Position numbers and translations under genes: made by a program. DNA of 64,000 bases from Smittia aterrima (taxonomy: Eukaryota; Arthropoda; Insecta; Diptera; Chironomidae). The notes under the pieces were generated by a model. The model was not told the origin of the DNA. It worked only from the letters and a program-made list of their open reading frames with translations, and ran no database searches. Location of the stretch: NCBI GenBank assembly GCA_033063855.1, contig CP093831.1:13578001-13642000 (forward strand), written 5' to 3'. Below, piece by piece: positions 10,505-21,890 of this stretch (position 1 is the stretch's first letter; each line of letters starts with the position of its first letter).

Positions 10505-12850
10505 GAGAAAGTTTCATAAAAAGTATCATTGTTTTGACGCTAGAAATGATTTTATTGTAGCTCTGGAAGAAAATAGAAATTACGCAGCAAATTTCTACTT
10601 AAATTAAGTCTTAGATCATTCAAGAAATTTTAACCTTGTTGTCTTCATCTTCAATATCATATTTGGGACTGAGTCATAGCAGCACTAAATGCTAACTTTG
10701 TCCAGGTCATAAAATATCAGCTTTCCTTTTTTACGACTTTTCCACTAATTAGATCGATTTGAAGTTTAGCATTAGTTTGCTGTCAGTCACGTTCATAAAC
10801 TCCTTTGCGCTAATTTTCATTTTCTTTGGTGTTTGTGCGTCGACGGATATTTCAAAATGTTTAACAACTTCTGCGATCGCTGCTTTAACTTGAACGTATG
10901 CGAATCTCATGCCCGAGCAAATCCGAGGCCCGTCTCCAAATGGAATAAGAACGCATCTGTCTTTAAATGCTTTGACGCCTCCAAACTCGGAATCAAATCT
11001 TTCAGGATTGAAAGTCTCAGGATTTGGGAAATATTCTGAGAATATTAAAAACAAAGATTAGAAAAGATTTTCTCAAAATAAATTAATTTTCACCTGGATC
11101 TCGTTGAATTGATGGAATCGGAATCCAGATCGAAGAGTTTTTCTTCATGACAAGAATTTCATTATTGAAGCCTTTGACCTTTACATCTTCCGAGCAAACT
11201 CTTGTTGTCAACAACAGCGGCGGATGGAGTCTTAACGTTTCATAGAAAACTTGATTGAGATATGGAAGTTCCAAGAGTTTATCATAAGACAAAACTCCTT
11301 TTCCGTCAATGTTATCGTTGATTTCCTTTCTAAGCTTCTCCTGAATCATTTTATTCAAACCAAGTTCATGAAGAGCGTGATGCAGTGTGACGCTCGTTGT
11401 TTCAAATCCATCGAGAAAAAGTGTCACGCAATGAGCCGCAGCATCGAGATCGCTCATTCCTTTCTTTTCTTTGACTGAAATTGTGTGGGTGAGAAAATCT
11501 TCTTGACGAACTTTGCTTTCTGTTCGACATCTAATCGCTTCTTTAGCGATATCAATGAAAAATCTTTCAACTTCTCCAGGCAACATTTTGATGGGAATGT
11601 AACTCTGAAGCGAGTTTGCCATTCCGCGAAGCATTTCGCGACCTTTTTGATAAAAGAATGGATTGTCAGATGTAAATGATTGGGCATCTGCTCCGAAAGT
11701 GCAGCTCGTGATGGTGTCGCAAGTATACTTTGCACAAATTTCACGAGAATCGAAAGCTCTCGACTCATCTAATTTAATTTCTTTTTGAATAAAGTCGACG
11801 AGGTTTCTCGTCCCGTCAACGATCAATGGATACATTGCTTTCAGCTTGATTGTTGTCATAGCTGGAATTACTTCATTCCTCTTTTCCTTCCACGCTTCGT
11901 CTTTCATCCAAAATGGATTTCGAGCAATTATTGGATCTTTCGAGTGATTGACCTTTTAAAAATAATTTCTTATCAAACTTATCAAATGCTTGATCGTACT
12001 CACTGTAAAATCGTTGTTTCGAAACTTTCTAAAGTCTGTAATAAACATTTGTTTGATCAGATCAGGATCAGTCGCGAGTAGATAAGGCGTGAACATTGCG
12101 AAGAATCCAGAGAACGGAGCTTTGTCCTTGAAACCACGATAAACATCGTCAACGTCGTAGATAACATTTCTCTTCTTCAATATTGAACTTTTAGTATTCC
12201 CGAAAGGAAAACTAGCTCTCGGCCCGACAATCCCTTGTCGCGAAAATGTCTGATATCGCAAGTGAATGTTCACGAAGAATGCTAAACATGCGAGACCGGC
12301 AAGCGATAACAAAATCAGAAACATTTCAAAAACGCAGCTGATTCGACTGTGATCAATAAACTACTGACTCAGTTGTCTGAAAAGTGAAACCGGCTGATAA
12401 TCTGGGATTTATTCATCAGTTTGTATAATTTTTTTGAAGTAAACTTCGTGTTTGATAAGATAAGAAGAAAACTACACGCACATGGTGATTGTGAAGTGAA
12501 ACGTGATAAGATAATTGTTTTGTAATTGAACCTTTTGTTGACAAATGAAAGTTTATTTTCTCTGTATATTTTAGATCATTGAATCAATTTAAAGTTGAGT
12601 ATTAGTGGACAGTCAGGAGTACTTAGAAACTTATCAGCACCGATAATTAGACGTTGAGGCGTTTGTTTACAAACAGAAACAGTGAACTTGGCGATGACTT
12701 CAGCGATTGCCGCCTTTACTTGCACGTTAGCAAATTTGGTTCCCACGCAAATTCGAGGGCCATCACCGAAAGGAAGTAAGACGCATCGATCTTTGAATGC
12801 TTTGACTCCTCCGTTCTCAGAATCGAAGCGTTCAGGAATGAAATCTTCTG
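10505..12850. repeat. Tandem duplication unit, copy 2 (contains P450 D and the end of P450 E)
   Basis: Direct-orientation partner of 8066-10335. It runs from the 3' flank of copy D through the D-E spacer into the last exon of copy E, where the copied segment ends. Confidence 0.85.
10749..12324 (-). CDS. Cytochrome P450, CYP3 clan, copy D
   Basis: 488 aa from exons 12324-12004, 11952-11094 and 11035-10749, the same structure as copy C. Motifs: I-helix F-L-D-G-F-E-T-T-S, ExxR in E-T-L-R-L-H-P-P, heme loop FGDGPRICSGMRFA. The substrate-region residues and introns are almost the same as in copy C, so the two enzymes probably overlap in function. The I-helix differs at one position (copy C has E-I-T-S where copy D has E-T-T-S); this threonine position matters for oxygen activation in many P450s, so copy D keeps the more standard form. 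Confidence 0.9.
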
Positions 12851-14200
12851 GATCGACATAATATTCTGGAACGAGAGAATATGAAATAAATCTTTAAATT
12901 AAAGTTTAATTGATAATTTACCGGGATCGCGATGAATTGAGAAGAATGGAATCCAAAATGTGTCGCCTGGCTTGATGGAAATTGGATGACCTTTGACTCC
13001 GGGAAGATAAATCTCTTCAGAGCAGATTTTAGTTGAATAAAGAACTGGCGAATACAATCTCATTGTCTCGTTGAAAACTTGATCGAGATATTCAAGCTCG
13101 TGGAGTTTTTCAAAAGTTAATTTTCCAGTTTCGTCCAAATTTTCTTTGATCTCTTTTCGGAGTTTCTCTTGCGACTTTAAATTCTTTCCAAGCTCATAGA
13201 AAGTGTAATGAAGAGTTAAAGCCGTCGTCTCATATCCGTCGAGGAAAATTGTGGCGCAATCTGCAGCAACTTCAAGATCGCTCATTCCTCTCTTATTACG
13301 AATAGTTAAAATATGAGAAAGAAAATCATCTCTTGCGACTTTGGATTCTTCTCGGATCTTCATCGCGTCTTTGGCAATATTAAGAAAGAATTCTTGGACT
13401 CTATTGGACATGATTTGTCCAGAGAAAAATGGTCGAGATGCCTTGGCAATTCCGTCAATAAACTCTTGACCTCTTCTGTACATAAATGGCGACTCTGATA
13501 AGAATGATTGAGCATCAAGGCCGTAAATGCAGCTGATAACAGAGTCACACGTGTATCGCGAAAAAACATCTCGAGCATCAAGGTCGCCGGTCTTTTTCTT
13601 CAAATAATTGATAAGATTATTCGTTGAATTGTTGATTAGCGGATAAATTGATTTGAGCTTAATCGGAGTCATTGCAGGTGAGAAGTCGATACGTTTTTCC
13701 TTCCAAGGTTCGTCCTTCAACCAAAACGGATTTCGAGACACAAGAGGATCTTTTTTCTCATCGGCCTATTAATTTTTAATTACAAGCATCGATAGGGAAA
13801 GTCGTAAGATTGGCATCCACTTACCACAAAATCGTTGTTTCTGAACTTTTTGAAATCTTTTGTGATCACTTTCTTAATTAACTCAGGGTCGGTCAAGAGC
13901 AGGTATGGAGTTGATACAGCAAAGAAGCTTGAGAAAGGCGCCTTTTTCTTAAAATCACTTTAATTTATGTTTAAATTTATTTATGGCAGTACAGTGAGAG
14001 AGGTCAAGTTACCGATAAGCATCATCAATGTCATAAATTAAATTTCGCGTTTTGAACAGCCAGCCCTTGGCATTTCCATATGGAAACGTTGATTTCGGTC
14101 CAGGAATTCCTCTACGTTCAAATCGTTTATACTCACGTTGCTTCCTAAGAATATATCCGATTCCTAAAGCAACAATTATCACGATTAAAATTAAAAACAT
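12576..14200 (-). CDS. Cytochrome P450, CYP3 clan, copy E
   Basis: 484 aa from exons 14200-14013, 13957-13825, 13765-12922 and 12865-12576. Motifs: anchor MFLILIVIIVALGIGYIL, R-R-G-I-P-G-P-K proline region, I-helix F-L-D-G-Y-E-T-T-A, ExxR in E-T-M-R-L-Y-S-P, heme loop FGDGPRICVGTKFA. It has one more intron than copies C and D, splitting the first coding exon at D-D-A-Y-R. It is a diverged member of the C/D subfamily and the source of the relic at 10080-10335. Confidence 0.9.
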
Positions 14201-14559
14201 CGCAGCGAACCAAAATATTACTGAGATACGCGAAACTAAAATGATTACTGAGCAATTGCGACTTTTTCAACTCTCGTAGTGAATAATCTCTCGTCGCTGT
14301 TCGTTAATTACGGAAACCAAAAATTTAATTTTTGAAATTTTCGTTTAAGTTAGACAAAGCTTTAGTTTACTTTTTAGGAATCATCATTATAATGTCGATT
14401 TTATCGATTCACAAGTATGAATAGAATTTAACAGTTCATTTTCCAATTTCTTTTCTGCAACTTTTGGCGACTTAATTGTTTAAATATTAGTCATGACATT
14501 CATTCAAGAGCGAATCAAACTAAAAATTTTCCCAAAATCGATGTGAAGAATCAGTTAGC
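14201..14559. other. Intergenic, upstream of P450 copy E
   Basis: AT-rich spacer between the minus-strand P450 cluster and the plus-strand odorant receptor cluster. No ORF or repeat that I can support; it should contain the copy E promoter. Confidence 0.4.
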
Positions 14560-14745
14560 AGTGAGACCTCAAGCGGAAAAGACGAAAATTTTAAAGAAAA
14601 TGATTGCGAAAGTGTTTTTGCTGATATTTCTGAATCCGATCGTCTGAATGATTATTAAAACGTTGATTTATTTAATCAACAAATATGGAATATGTCAACA
14701 TCGATCTGCCGCAATCAACTGAAAACATCGTGTTATTTTGTAAGT
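14560..14745 (+). pseudogene. Odorant receptor relic 1 (N-terminal exon with deletion)
   Basis: Matches the first exon of the two intact receptors: A-V-R-P-Q-A-E-K-T-K-I-L-K, then a jump that deletes the K-L-W-Q-R-A segment, then K-V-F-L-L-I-F-L-N-P-I-V followed by a stop. The remnant of the exon-end donor (TTGTAAGTGA) is still visible near 14740. The rest of the gene is absent. Confidence 0.75.
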
Positions 14746-14788
14746 GACTATTTTTTTTAAATCTCCGCAAAAGAAGGAATATTCACAA

Positions 14789-15090
14789 GAAAACTGCTGT
14801 CAATAAGTAAGAAGCTTCACACAAAGAGTGGAAAAGATGGAGTATCTGCAATTATCACTATACTATCGTTTTAATTTTCTGAGCTCTAATGAAACATTTG
14901 CCGCGACATTCAGACAAACTTAATTAAATTTTTATCAACCTTCATTGATGGGAATCAATCCATCCACTCGCTAAAGCAGTTCAAGTTTTTTCAAAGGGAA
15001 TCAGAAATTTTTTAATTGTTCGAGGACTCAGTTTAATATGTGAACGAGTCAACTGCAGCGGTCGAGACACGTAATCGAATTGAAATGTAT
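14789..15090 (+). repeat. Odorant receptor 5' block, copy 1
   Basis: Shared with 17338-17625 and, in shorter form, 17925-18115 and 18225-18350. It includes a small dyad ATTGAT-GGGA-ATCAAT followed by CACTCGCTAAAG, directly upstream of the receptor start codon. It is probably a duplicated promoter and 5' UTR. Confidence 0.75.
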
Positions 15091-16488
15091 GTCTTCAATT
15101 TTCCCGACCACCAGAAAGCGAAGAAATATTCTAATCAGTCAGCAGTGAGACTTCAAGCGGAAAAGATGAAAATTGTTAAGTTGTGGCAACGAGCAGTGAA
15201 ATATTTCAAGAACCAGGAAGTTTACGAGGACTTGGTCGCAAAATTTCTCTTGTTTTTCATTGAGACATTGGCTCCGGTGAAAGTTCGCGATGGAAAGAAA
15301 AAGATTTCGAAACTGTTTTTGTTGATCCTTATCAATCCGATGGTTTGCTTGATTATTAATTTGATTTATCTGATCAACCAATATCAGAACATCGATTTAC
15401 CGACATTGACAGAAAATGTCGCTGCATTTCGTGAGTTATTTAAGCTATGTCTTCACTAATGAGCATAAATATTTTCTCATTAGTTTCCATGTTAAGAATT
15501 CTTATCGTCTTGACTTACGTCATTATGACTAAAGACAATCTTGCTGACCTGGTCCATCGATTCATTGATGAAAGGTTGATCTTTTATATTTTTCGCAATA
15601 ATTTTTTTATAATTTTAATTTTTTCCAGAAAATCAAAACAAAATGAAGACGCTCGGCAAATTACGATTAATCACAGCAAACAGGAATTCATCGGGACAAC
15701 AATTTTCATTGTTTTTCCACTTTTCGTTCTTATCTCTTTTTCTCTGGCCCCCGTTTTCCGTGATTTCAATGTCACCAACTTGCCAAGTTCTATATTTCCG
15801 CAACTGACACTCGAAAATAAATTTCTCCAATGGACGGTCAATTACGTTTACCAATTAAGTGCCATCTACCTTTCCGCGGTTCCCCTACAAACACTTTTTC
15901 CTCTGATGTTCCTTCTCATGAATAATTCTTGCTGGCACATCGACCAAACAATTCTGCTCCTGAAGAACTTAGGCTATGGCGATAATTGTTCCGAGAAGAT
16001 AAAGTACGCTGTGAAGGAAAGTTATGGAGTGATTCGTTGGATCGGTGATGCTCAGCAGCGACTTCAATTCATCTTTTTTGTTGAGTTCACGATCATAGGC
16101 ACTATGTTGTGCATGAACTTCGTGTCCGTCTTAATTGAACCGCCCGGAACTTTTATGATGATCTCCGTGCAATTGGCTCAATTTTTCGTGTTTTGTTGGC
16201 TTGGCGAACGAGTTCTTAGCCAAATCGATAACCTCTCGGCTGCCATTTATGACGTCAAATGGTATCAGATGCAAGTGAGTGACAGAAAGAGCATCCAGTT
16301 GATGTTGGTGATGTCTCAGAACTTGAGAGGATTCAATGGAATCTTTAATGAGGTCAAAATGGAAACATTCATGAAGGTTTGTGCATAAAAGAGTTTTTTT
16401 AATATTTATTATTATTTTTTTAAATTATTTCGTTTCACAGATCCTGCAGTTTGCGTATTCTCTCATCATGTTCTTTGCATCAATTTAA
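15085..16488 (+). CDS. Insect odorant receptor (7tm_6 family), copy 1
   Basis: Ligand-gated cation channel subunit of olfactory neurons that would pair with Orco. Exons 15085-15430, 15484-15574, 15629-16376 and 16441-16488 give 410 aa; all joins keep frame. Several hydrophobic helices are evident (for example KLFLLILINPMVCLIINLIY). The C-terminus has the family signature: W-Y-Q-M-Q, then R-K-S-I-Q-L-M-L, then METFMK joined across the last intron to ILQFAYSLIMFF. The start at 15085 is the first in-frame ATG; a second Met at 15166 (M-K-I-V-K-L-W) matches the usable start of copy 2 and may be the real one. Nearly identical in its central part to copy 2. Confidence 0.88.
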
Positions 16489-16489
16489 T

Positions 16490-17115
16490 CGCGATCAAAA
16501 GAAATTAGTCTAAATAAGTCAACCGGTATGCTCTGGCAAACTCAAAACATTCTGACACAGCCCATGCGGATAAAGCTTGTTAAAACACTTATTGTTCCCA
16601 AATTACTTTATTGCAGCAATATCCTCATGGGCGCATCTCGTGAATCGTTGCGAAATATTGAAAAATCCTTCAACAAAGCAGTTAGGTACGCCTTCGGATT
16701 GAAAAAGTTTGACTCAGTATCAGAATTTACTATTAAAATACTTGGTTGTAATGTCGAAAATTTCATTAAATATCACTCTTGCATTTTCATGAGAAAACTA
16801 ATGAAAACAAAATCTCCGCCGCAGCTGTATCAAAGACTTCTTTTCCCACGTTTCCCGCGAGGTAATTCCCTAGGATTGCCAAAAAAGTTCAACAGCAATC
16901 AATACAAAAAATCATTCTTTGTACTGGGTGTTCAAATATGGAACGCTATGGACAGTGATCTGCGACAAATTGACGCGAATGCAACTTTCAGACGTGAGAC
17001 ACTCTCTTACTTTGCCTCGAAGAAAACTTAGATATTTAGTACACATCCTTTTCCCCTTTCCTCTTCCTTTATTTTGCAGTATGAAACTCGGTCGAAACCA
17101 ATAATGTTTTTGTTT
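16490..17115 (+). mobile_element. Truncated non-LTR retrotransposon, C-terminal end of the reverse-transcriptase ORF
   Basis: An open frame ending at 17031 reads I-K-L-V-K-T-L-I-V-P-K-L-L-Y-C-S-N, then R-N-I-E-K-S-F-N-K-A-V-R-Y-A, and near its end F-V-L-G-V-Q-I-W-N-A-M-D. This order (IVPKLLY, then a helical linker, then a late W-N motif) is that of the region after the polymerase core in LINE reverse transcriptases. The polymerase active site is missing, so it is a 5'-truncated dead copy. It begins within a few bases of the stop of odorant receptor copy 1. The 3' limit is uncertain; an A/T-rich tail lies further on, near 17235-17270. No clear target-site duplication was found. Confidence 0.75.
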
Positions 17116-17337
17116 CAGTTGATGGCGGTGGAAACGAAGGAAGAAAAATTCAACGTCTCAACAAGAAATCAATTAATATTAATTTGCCCAAAGTCACTTA
17201 TGTTAAAAAGAGCTTGGCTCTTATTGGGTTAAAAATTCATGAAATAAACAAAACTTAAACTTAAATAAATGTTGTCAATGGCAGTCACGTGTTCATTAGT
17301 AAAATCGATTTTCGTCAGTTGTTGAATGTTTATCTCA

Positions 17338-17625
17338 AGAAAACTGCTGTCAGCAACTAAGAAGCTTCACAAAGCATCTGCAACTATCACTTTACTATCG
17401 TTTTAATTTTCTGACCTCTAATGAAACATTTGCCGCGACATTCAGACAAACTTAATTAAACTTTCATCAACCTTCATTGATGGGAATCAATCCATCCACT
17501 CGCTAAAGCAGTTCAAGTTTTTTCAAAGGGAATCAGAAATTTTTTAATTGTTCGAGGACTCAGTTTAATACGTGAACGAGTCAACTGCAGGGGTCGAGAC
17601 ACGTAATCGAATTGAAATGTATGTC
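17338..17625 (+). repeat. Odorant receptor 5' block, copy 2
   Basis: Aligns with 14789-15090 over most of its length, including the dyad and the run into A-T-G-T-A-T-G-T. It precedes odorant receptor relic 2. Confidence 0.75.
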
Positions 17626-17835
17626 ATCAATTTCGACGAACACTAGGAAGAGGAAATTTATTTTAATCAGTCAGCTGTAAGATTTTAAACCAAAAAGATG
17701 AAAATTGTAAAGTTGTGACAACGAGCAGTGAAATATTTCGAGAACCAAGAAGTTTACGAAGACTTGGTCATGGAATTTTTCTTGTTTGTCATTGTAACAT
17801 TGACTCCAGTAAAAGTTTGCAAATGTAAGAAAAAG
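17626..17835 (+). pseudogene. Odorant receptor relic 2 (first exon only)
   Basis: Collinear with exon 1 of the intact receptors but carries stops: the D-H-Q position reads H-then-TAG, A-V-R-L-Q-A has become A-V-R-F-TAA, and K-L-W-Q reads K-L-TGA-Q. The following exons are missing. It is flanked by 5' blocks 2 and 3. Confidence 0.85.
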
Positions 17836-17924
17836 ATCTGAAGATTCTGAATCCAATCTGCATGATTAATGATTTGATTTCATCTCATGTGTGCAACTGT
17901 AAAAAACTTCCAAAATAATTTTCT

Positions 17925-18350
17925 TTAATAAAAATATTGCGACATTCTGACTCAGACAAAGGTAACTAATTTTTCCCCAACCTTTACTGATGGGAATTAA
18001 TCCACTCGCTAAAGGAGTGGTAGTTACTTCAAAGGGAATAAAAAATATTTTAATTGTTCGAGGGTTAAGGTTAATACGTGGACGAGTTAGCTGCAGTGAT
18101 AGAACTACGTAATCAGCTTTTATATCAGTCGATGGCGGTGGAAATGAAGGAATAAAATCCCACCTACATCGCAGGATATCAGACTCAGGAGAGAGAAGTA
18201 TTTGAATTCCCACGCTTTTACTGCAAGAAACCAATCCACTCGCTAAAGCATTGCTAGTTACTTTAAAGAGAGTTTTTATTTGTAGAGGATTCACTTTACG
18301 TGGTCAAATCAAGTGCAGCGATTGAGCCACGCAATCGAATAGAAAAATAT
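17925..18350 (+). repeat. Odorant receptor 5' blocks, copies 3 and 4 (shortened)
   Basis: Copy 3 at about 17925-18115 keeps the T-G-A-T-G-G-G-A-A-T core and the CACTCGCTAAAG element. Copy 4 at about 18225-18350 keeps the latter and runs into odorant receptor copy 2. Between them sits a short segment around 18125 also found near 17115. Confidence 0.65.
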
Positions 18351-18424
18351 GTCGTCTGTTTTCCCAACCATTGAAAAATGGAGATTTATTCAATCAGTTA
18401 CCAGTGAGACTTCAAGCGGAAAAG

Positions 18425-19753
18425 ATGAAAATTGTAAAGTTGTGGCAACGAGCAGTGAAATATTTCGAGAACCAAGAAGTTTACGAGGACTTGGTCGCAA
18501 AATTTCTCTTGTTTGTCATAGAGACTTTGTCTCCGATAAAAGTTCACAATGGAAAGAAAAAGATTTCGAAGTTGTTTTTGTTAATTTTGCTCAATCCGAT
18601 CGTCTGCATGATTATTGAGTTGATTTATTTAATCAACGAATATCAGAACATAGATTTACCGAAATCGACCGAAAACATCGCGTTGCTGCGTGAGTAATTA
18701 TTTAAGTTATTTTTACTAAGCAAAAGAAATATTTTCTCTTTAGTTTGCATGTTAAGAGTTTTCATCATTTTGACTTACGTCATTGTGGCTGAAAACAATC
18801 CTGCTGAGTTGGTCTATCGATTCATTGATGAAAGGTTGACCATAAATATTTTTTGAAATATTTATTTTTTGTAATTTGTATTTCCAGAAAATTGAAGCAA
18901 AGTGAAGACGCTCGGCAAATAACGATCAATCACAGCAAACAAGAATTCATTGGGACAACGATTTTTGTTGTTTTTCCATGGGTCGCAATCGTTTTCTTTT
19001 GTCTGTGCGTCATTTTCCGTGAGTACAATGTCAACAACATGCCAAGTTCTACATTTCCGCAACTGACACTCGAAAATAAATTTCTTCAATGGACGGTCAA
19101 TTACGTTTACCAATCAAGTGTGTGTTTATTTTTTGCGGTTCCCTTAACAACACTTTTTCCTCTGACGTTCCTCCTCATGAACAATTCTTGCTGGCACATT
19201 GATCAAACAATTCTGCTGCTGAAGAACTTAGGCGATGGCGACAATTGTTCCGAGAAGATAAAGTCCGTAGTGAAAGAAAGTTATGGAGTGATTCGTTGGA
19301 TCGGTGATGCTCAACAGCGACTTCAATTCATATTTTTTGTCGAGTTCACGATCATGGGCATTATGTTGTGCATGAACTTCGTGTCCGTCCTAATTGAACC
19401 GCCCGGAACTTTTGCTATTTTTATAATGATCTCAGTTCAGTTGGGTCAATTTTTCGTGTTTTGTTGGCTTGGCGAACGAGTTCTTAACCGAATCAACGAC
19501 CTCTCGGCTGCCATTTATGACGTCAAATGGTATCAGATGCAAGTGAGTGACAGAAAGAGCATCCAGTTGATGTTGGTGATGTCTCAGAACTTGAGAGGTT
19601 TCAACGGAATCTTTAATGAAGTCAAAATGGAAACATTCATGACGGTTCGTGTTTAAAAGAGTTCTTCTATAATTAAAATTTTCTGATAAAATTTTCTTCT
19701 CACAGATCGTGCAGTTTGCGTATTCTCTCGTCATGTTTTTTGCATCGTTTTAA
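18425..19753 (+). CDS. Insect odorant receptor (7tm_6 family), copy 2
   Basis: Exons 18425-18689, 18744-18834, 18888-19644 and 19706-19753 give 386 aa in frame. Same motifs as copy 1: R-K-S-I-Q-L-M-L, METFMT joined to IVQFAYSLVMFF. It has three extra residues (A-I-F) in a late helix. The region matching the copy 1 start has lost its ATG and has an in-frame stop (N-H-stop), so translation must begin at M-K-I-V-K-L-W (18425). That leaves about 50 cytosolic residues before TM1, which is normal. Last donor is GTTCGT, a weak but GT-type site. Probably functional; odorant specificity cannot be read from sequence. Confidence 0.85.
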
Positions 19754-20804
19754 ATGCGATTAAATGTTTATAGCTTAAGTAGTTCAATGTTTGGACTTTT
19801 TTGGAAAACTTCAGATTAATGTTTGAAAAAGTGTCAACTGAATTATTGAGTTTCAATGTAACGCAGAATATCTATCAAACACTTGATCGATGAAAGTCGG
19901 ATTATTTTTTAAGAGTTAGATTTGATTTTAGAGTTAGTTTATGCTAAAATATTTATGAACTATTTATGTTTAACCTCTTTGATGAACATATCTAAATGTT
20001 CCGTGATTTAAATTCATTTCTTTATTAAGTTTCAATATTGCAATTCCCTTAGAAAATCTCAAACTTGAAATATTTCGCGAAAGATTTTCAAATTATAAAA
20101 AATTCGCTTCATTTACAATTTGTTAATTTCATTTAAAATAGATTTTCATTTGTTTTTAACAGAAAATAAGAAATAAATTTGATTATATTTTCAATGTTCA
20201 TAAAATATTTTTCTACCATAAAAATATTTAACATTAATTTTTCTCGTCTACATATATTCGACGTATTTTCCTTGAAGGGTACAGAGCTACCAAGATTTTG
20301 CGCAACGAAGTGCCACTGGCAACACTTTTCCAACAGCGGCAAACTCAAAGAAAAATCAATATTTTGAGCAGAGTGTTTTAATTTTCTTCCGAGTAAATTA
20401 TTATCATTTTCGTAGCAAAAATTAGTGAAATTCGTGGCTAACAACGTCAAGTGTCGTCTAAAGTTGGAGTGAAGTGGATATTTGCTGGGGACAGTGCTCA
20501 AAGTTGAATCTCAAGTTTTCGCCTAAATTTTTCTAACACAATCATACCTACGCCCTCATACAGAACGACGAAAAGAAAAGAGCTTTCTTACTTTTCTTAT
20601 TTGATCAATAAAATTTAATCGGAAAAGTCTTACGGAGAGAAAGACGAATTCAGGACCGTTCTGTGAGAGTGTATTGACGAGTCGACATCACTTAAATTGC
20701 GTGGTCGCGACGAAAGGCGTGTTAAAAAGTATTAAAAGGAAAAATCGATAAATCTCGGTGGTAAAGTGTAAAAAAGGAGAAGAAGAAAGAAAAATATTTT
20801 AATC
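19754..20804. other. Intergenic and presumed 5' UTR of the ELAV gene
   Basis: AT-rich spacer after the receptor gene. From about 20520 the composition becomes A/G-rich and contains no stop-defined ORF, which fits a 5' UTR leading to the start codon at 20805. No splice acceptor next to the start codon is obvious. Confidence 0.4.
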
Positions 20805-21890
20805 ATGACGGGAGATATAGCAATGCAAACCCAGGAAACTAATCAAAATGGCGATTCGAAAGTCACCAACAGCATGCTCACGAATGAGAATCGCACGAAT
20901 CTCATCGTCAACTATTTACCACAAACCATGACCGAAGAAGAAATTAAAAGTTTATTCTCGTCAGTTGGCGAAGTAGAAAGCGTCAAGTTGGTGCGAGATA
21001 AGAACAGTATTCCCTTCCCCAACCCTTTGAATCCAAATTCGCTGCGCGGTCAGTCGCTTGGCTACGGCTTTGTCAACTATCGACGAACTCAGGATGCTGA
21101 ACAAGCCGTAAATGTTCTCAACGGCTTACGTTTGCAAAACAAGACCATCAAAGTTTCTTTCGCTCGTCCCAGCTCAGAGTCAATCAAAGGCGCAAATCTT
21201 TACATTTCTGGATTGCCGAAGACTATCACGCAAGAAGAACTTGAAGAGATTTTTAAGCCATTCGGGGAGATCATTACATCGCGTGTTTTGACACAAGAAG
21301 GAAACGATAAGCTTAAAGGAATCGGATTCATTCGTTTTGATCAACGAAAGGAAGCTGAACGAGCAATTGCCGCCCTTAACGGTACCACACCTAAAAATCT
21401 CACTGAACCTATAACCGTAAAGTTCTCGAATACGCCTGGGCAGAATAAACAAAATCAAACACCTGCAGTTCCCGCTTTCCTCAACCCCCAACTGACAAGA
21501 CGCTTGGGAGCGATCCATCATCCGATCAACAAAGGACTTGCTCGCTTCTCTCCAATGGGCGGAGATTTGGCTATGGATCCTACTTTGATGTTACCAACAG
21601 CAAACGGAGCTTTGGCTGGAGGCCTCGCAACAGGCGGTGGATGGTCAATCTTTGTCTACAATCTCGCTCCTGAGACAGAAGAAAATGCGCTTTGGCAACT
21701 GTTTGGACCATTCGGCGCAGTGCAAAATGTAAAAATAATTAAAGACAACGCAACAAACCAGTGCAAAGGTTACGGCTTCGTGACAATGACAAACTACGAG
21801 GAATCAATGTTGGCGATTCGTGCGCTCAACGGCTACACTCTCGGCAGTCGAGTACTTCAAGTCAGCTTCAAGACAAACAAATCCAAGTAA
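20805..21890 (+). CDS. elav: ELAV-family neuronal RNA-binding protein, intronless
   Basis: 361 aa in one uninterrupted exon. Three RRMs: residues about 30-115 (RNP2 LIVNYLP, RNP1 LGYGFVNY), about 125-205 (RNP2 LYISGLP, RNP1 KGIGFIRF) and, after a hinge, about 278-356 (RNP2 IFVYNLAP, RNP1 KGYGFVTM), ending V-S-F-K-T-N-K-S-K. ELAV/Hu proteins bind U-rich sites and control alternative splicing and 3' end choice in neurons. The hinge (P-A-F-L-N-P-Q-L-x-R-R, then N-K-G-L-A-R-F-S-P-M-x-G-D-L) is closer, as I recall them, to Drosophila ELAV than to FNE or Rbp9, hence the symbol; the short N-terminus without Ala/Gln runs is unlike it. Family call is certain, the exact member is not. All RNP aromatic positions are intact. 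Confidence 0.9.
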   Translation: MTGDIAMQTQETNQNGDSKVTNSMLTNENRTNLIVNYLPQTMTEEEIKSLFSSVGEVESVKLVRDKNSIPFPNPLNPNSLRGQSLGYGFVNYRRTQDAEQAVNVLNGLRLQNKTIKVSFARPSSESIKGANLYISGLPKTITQEELEEIFKPFGEIITSRVLTQEGNDKLKGIGFIRFDQRKEAERAIAALNGTTPKNLTEPITVKFSNTPGQNKQNQTPAVPAFLNPQLTRRLGAIHHPINKGLARFSPMGGDLAMDPTLMLPTANGALAGGLATGGGWSIFVYNLAPETEENALWQLFGPFGAVQNVKIIKDNATNQCKGYGFVTMTNYEESMLAIRALNGYTLGSRVLQVSFKTNKSK

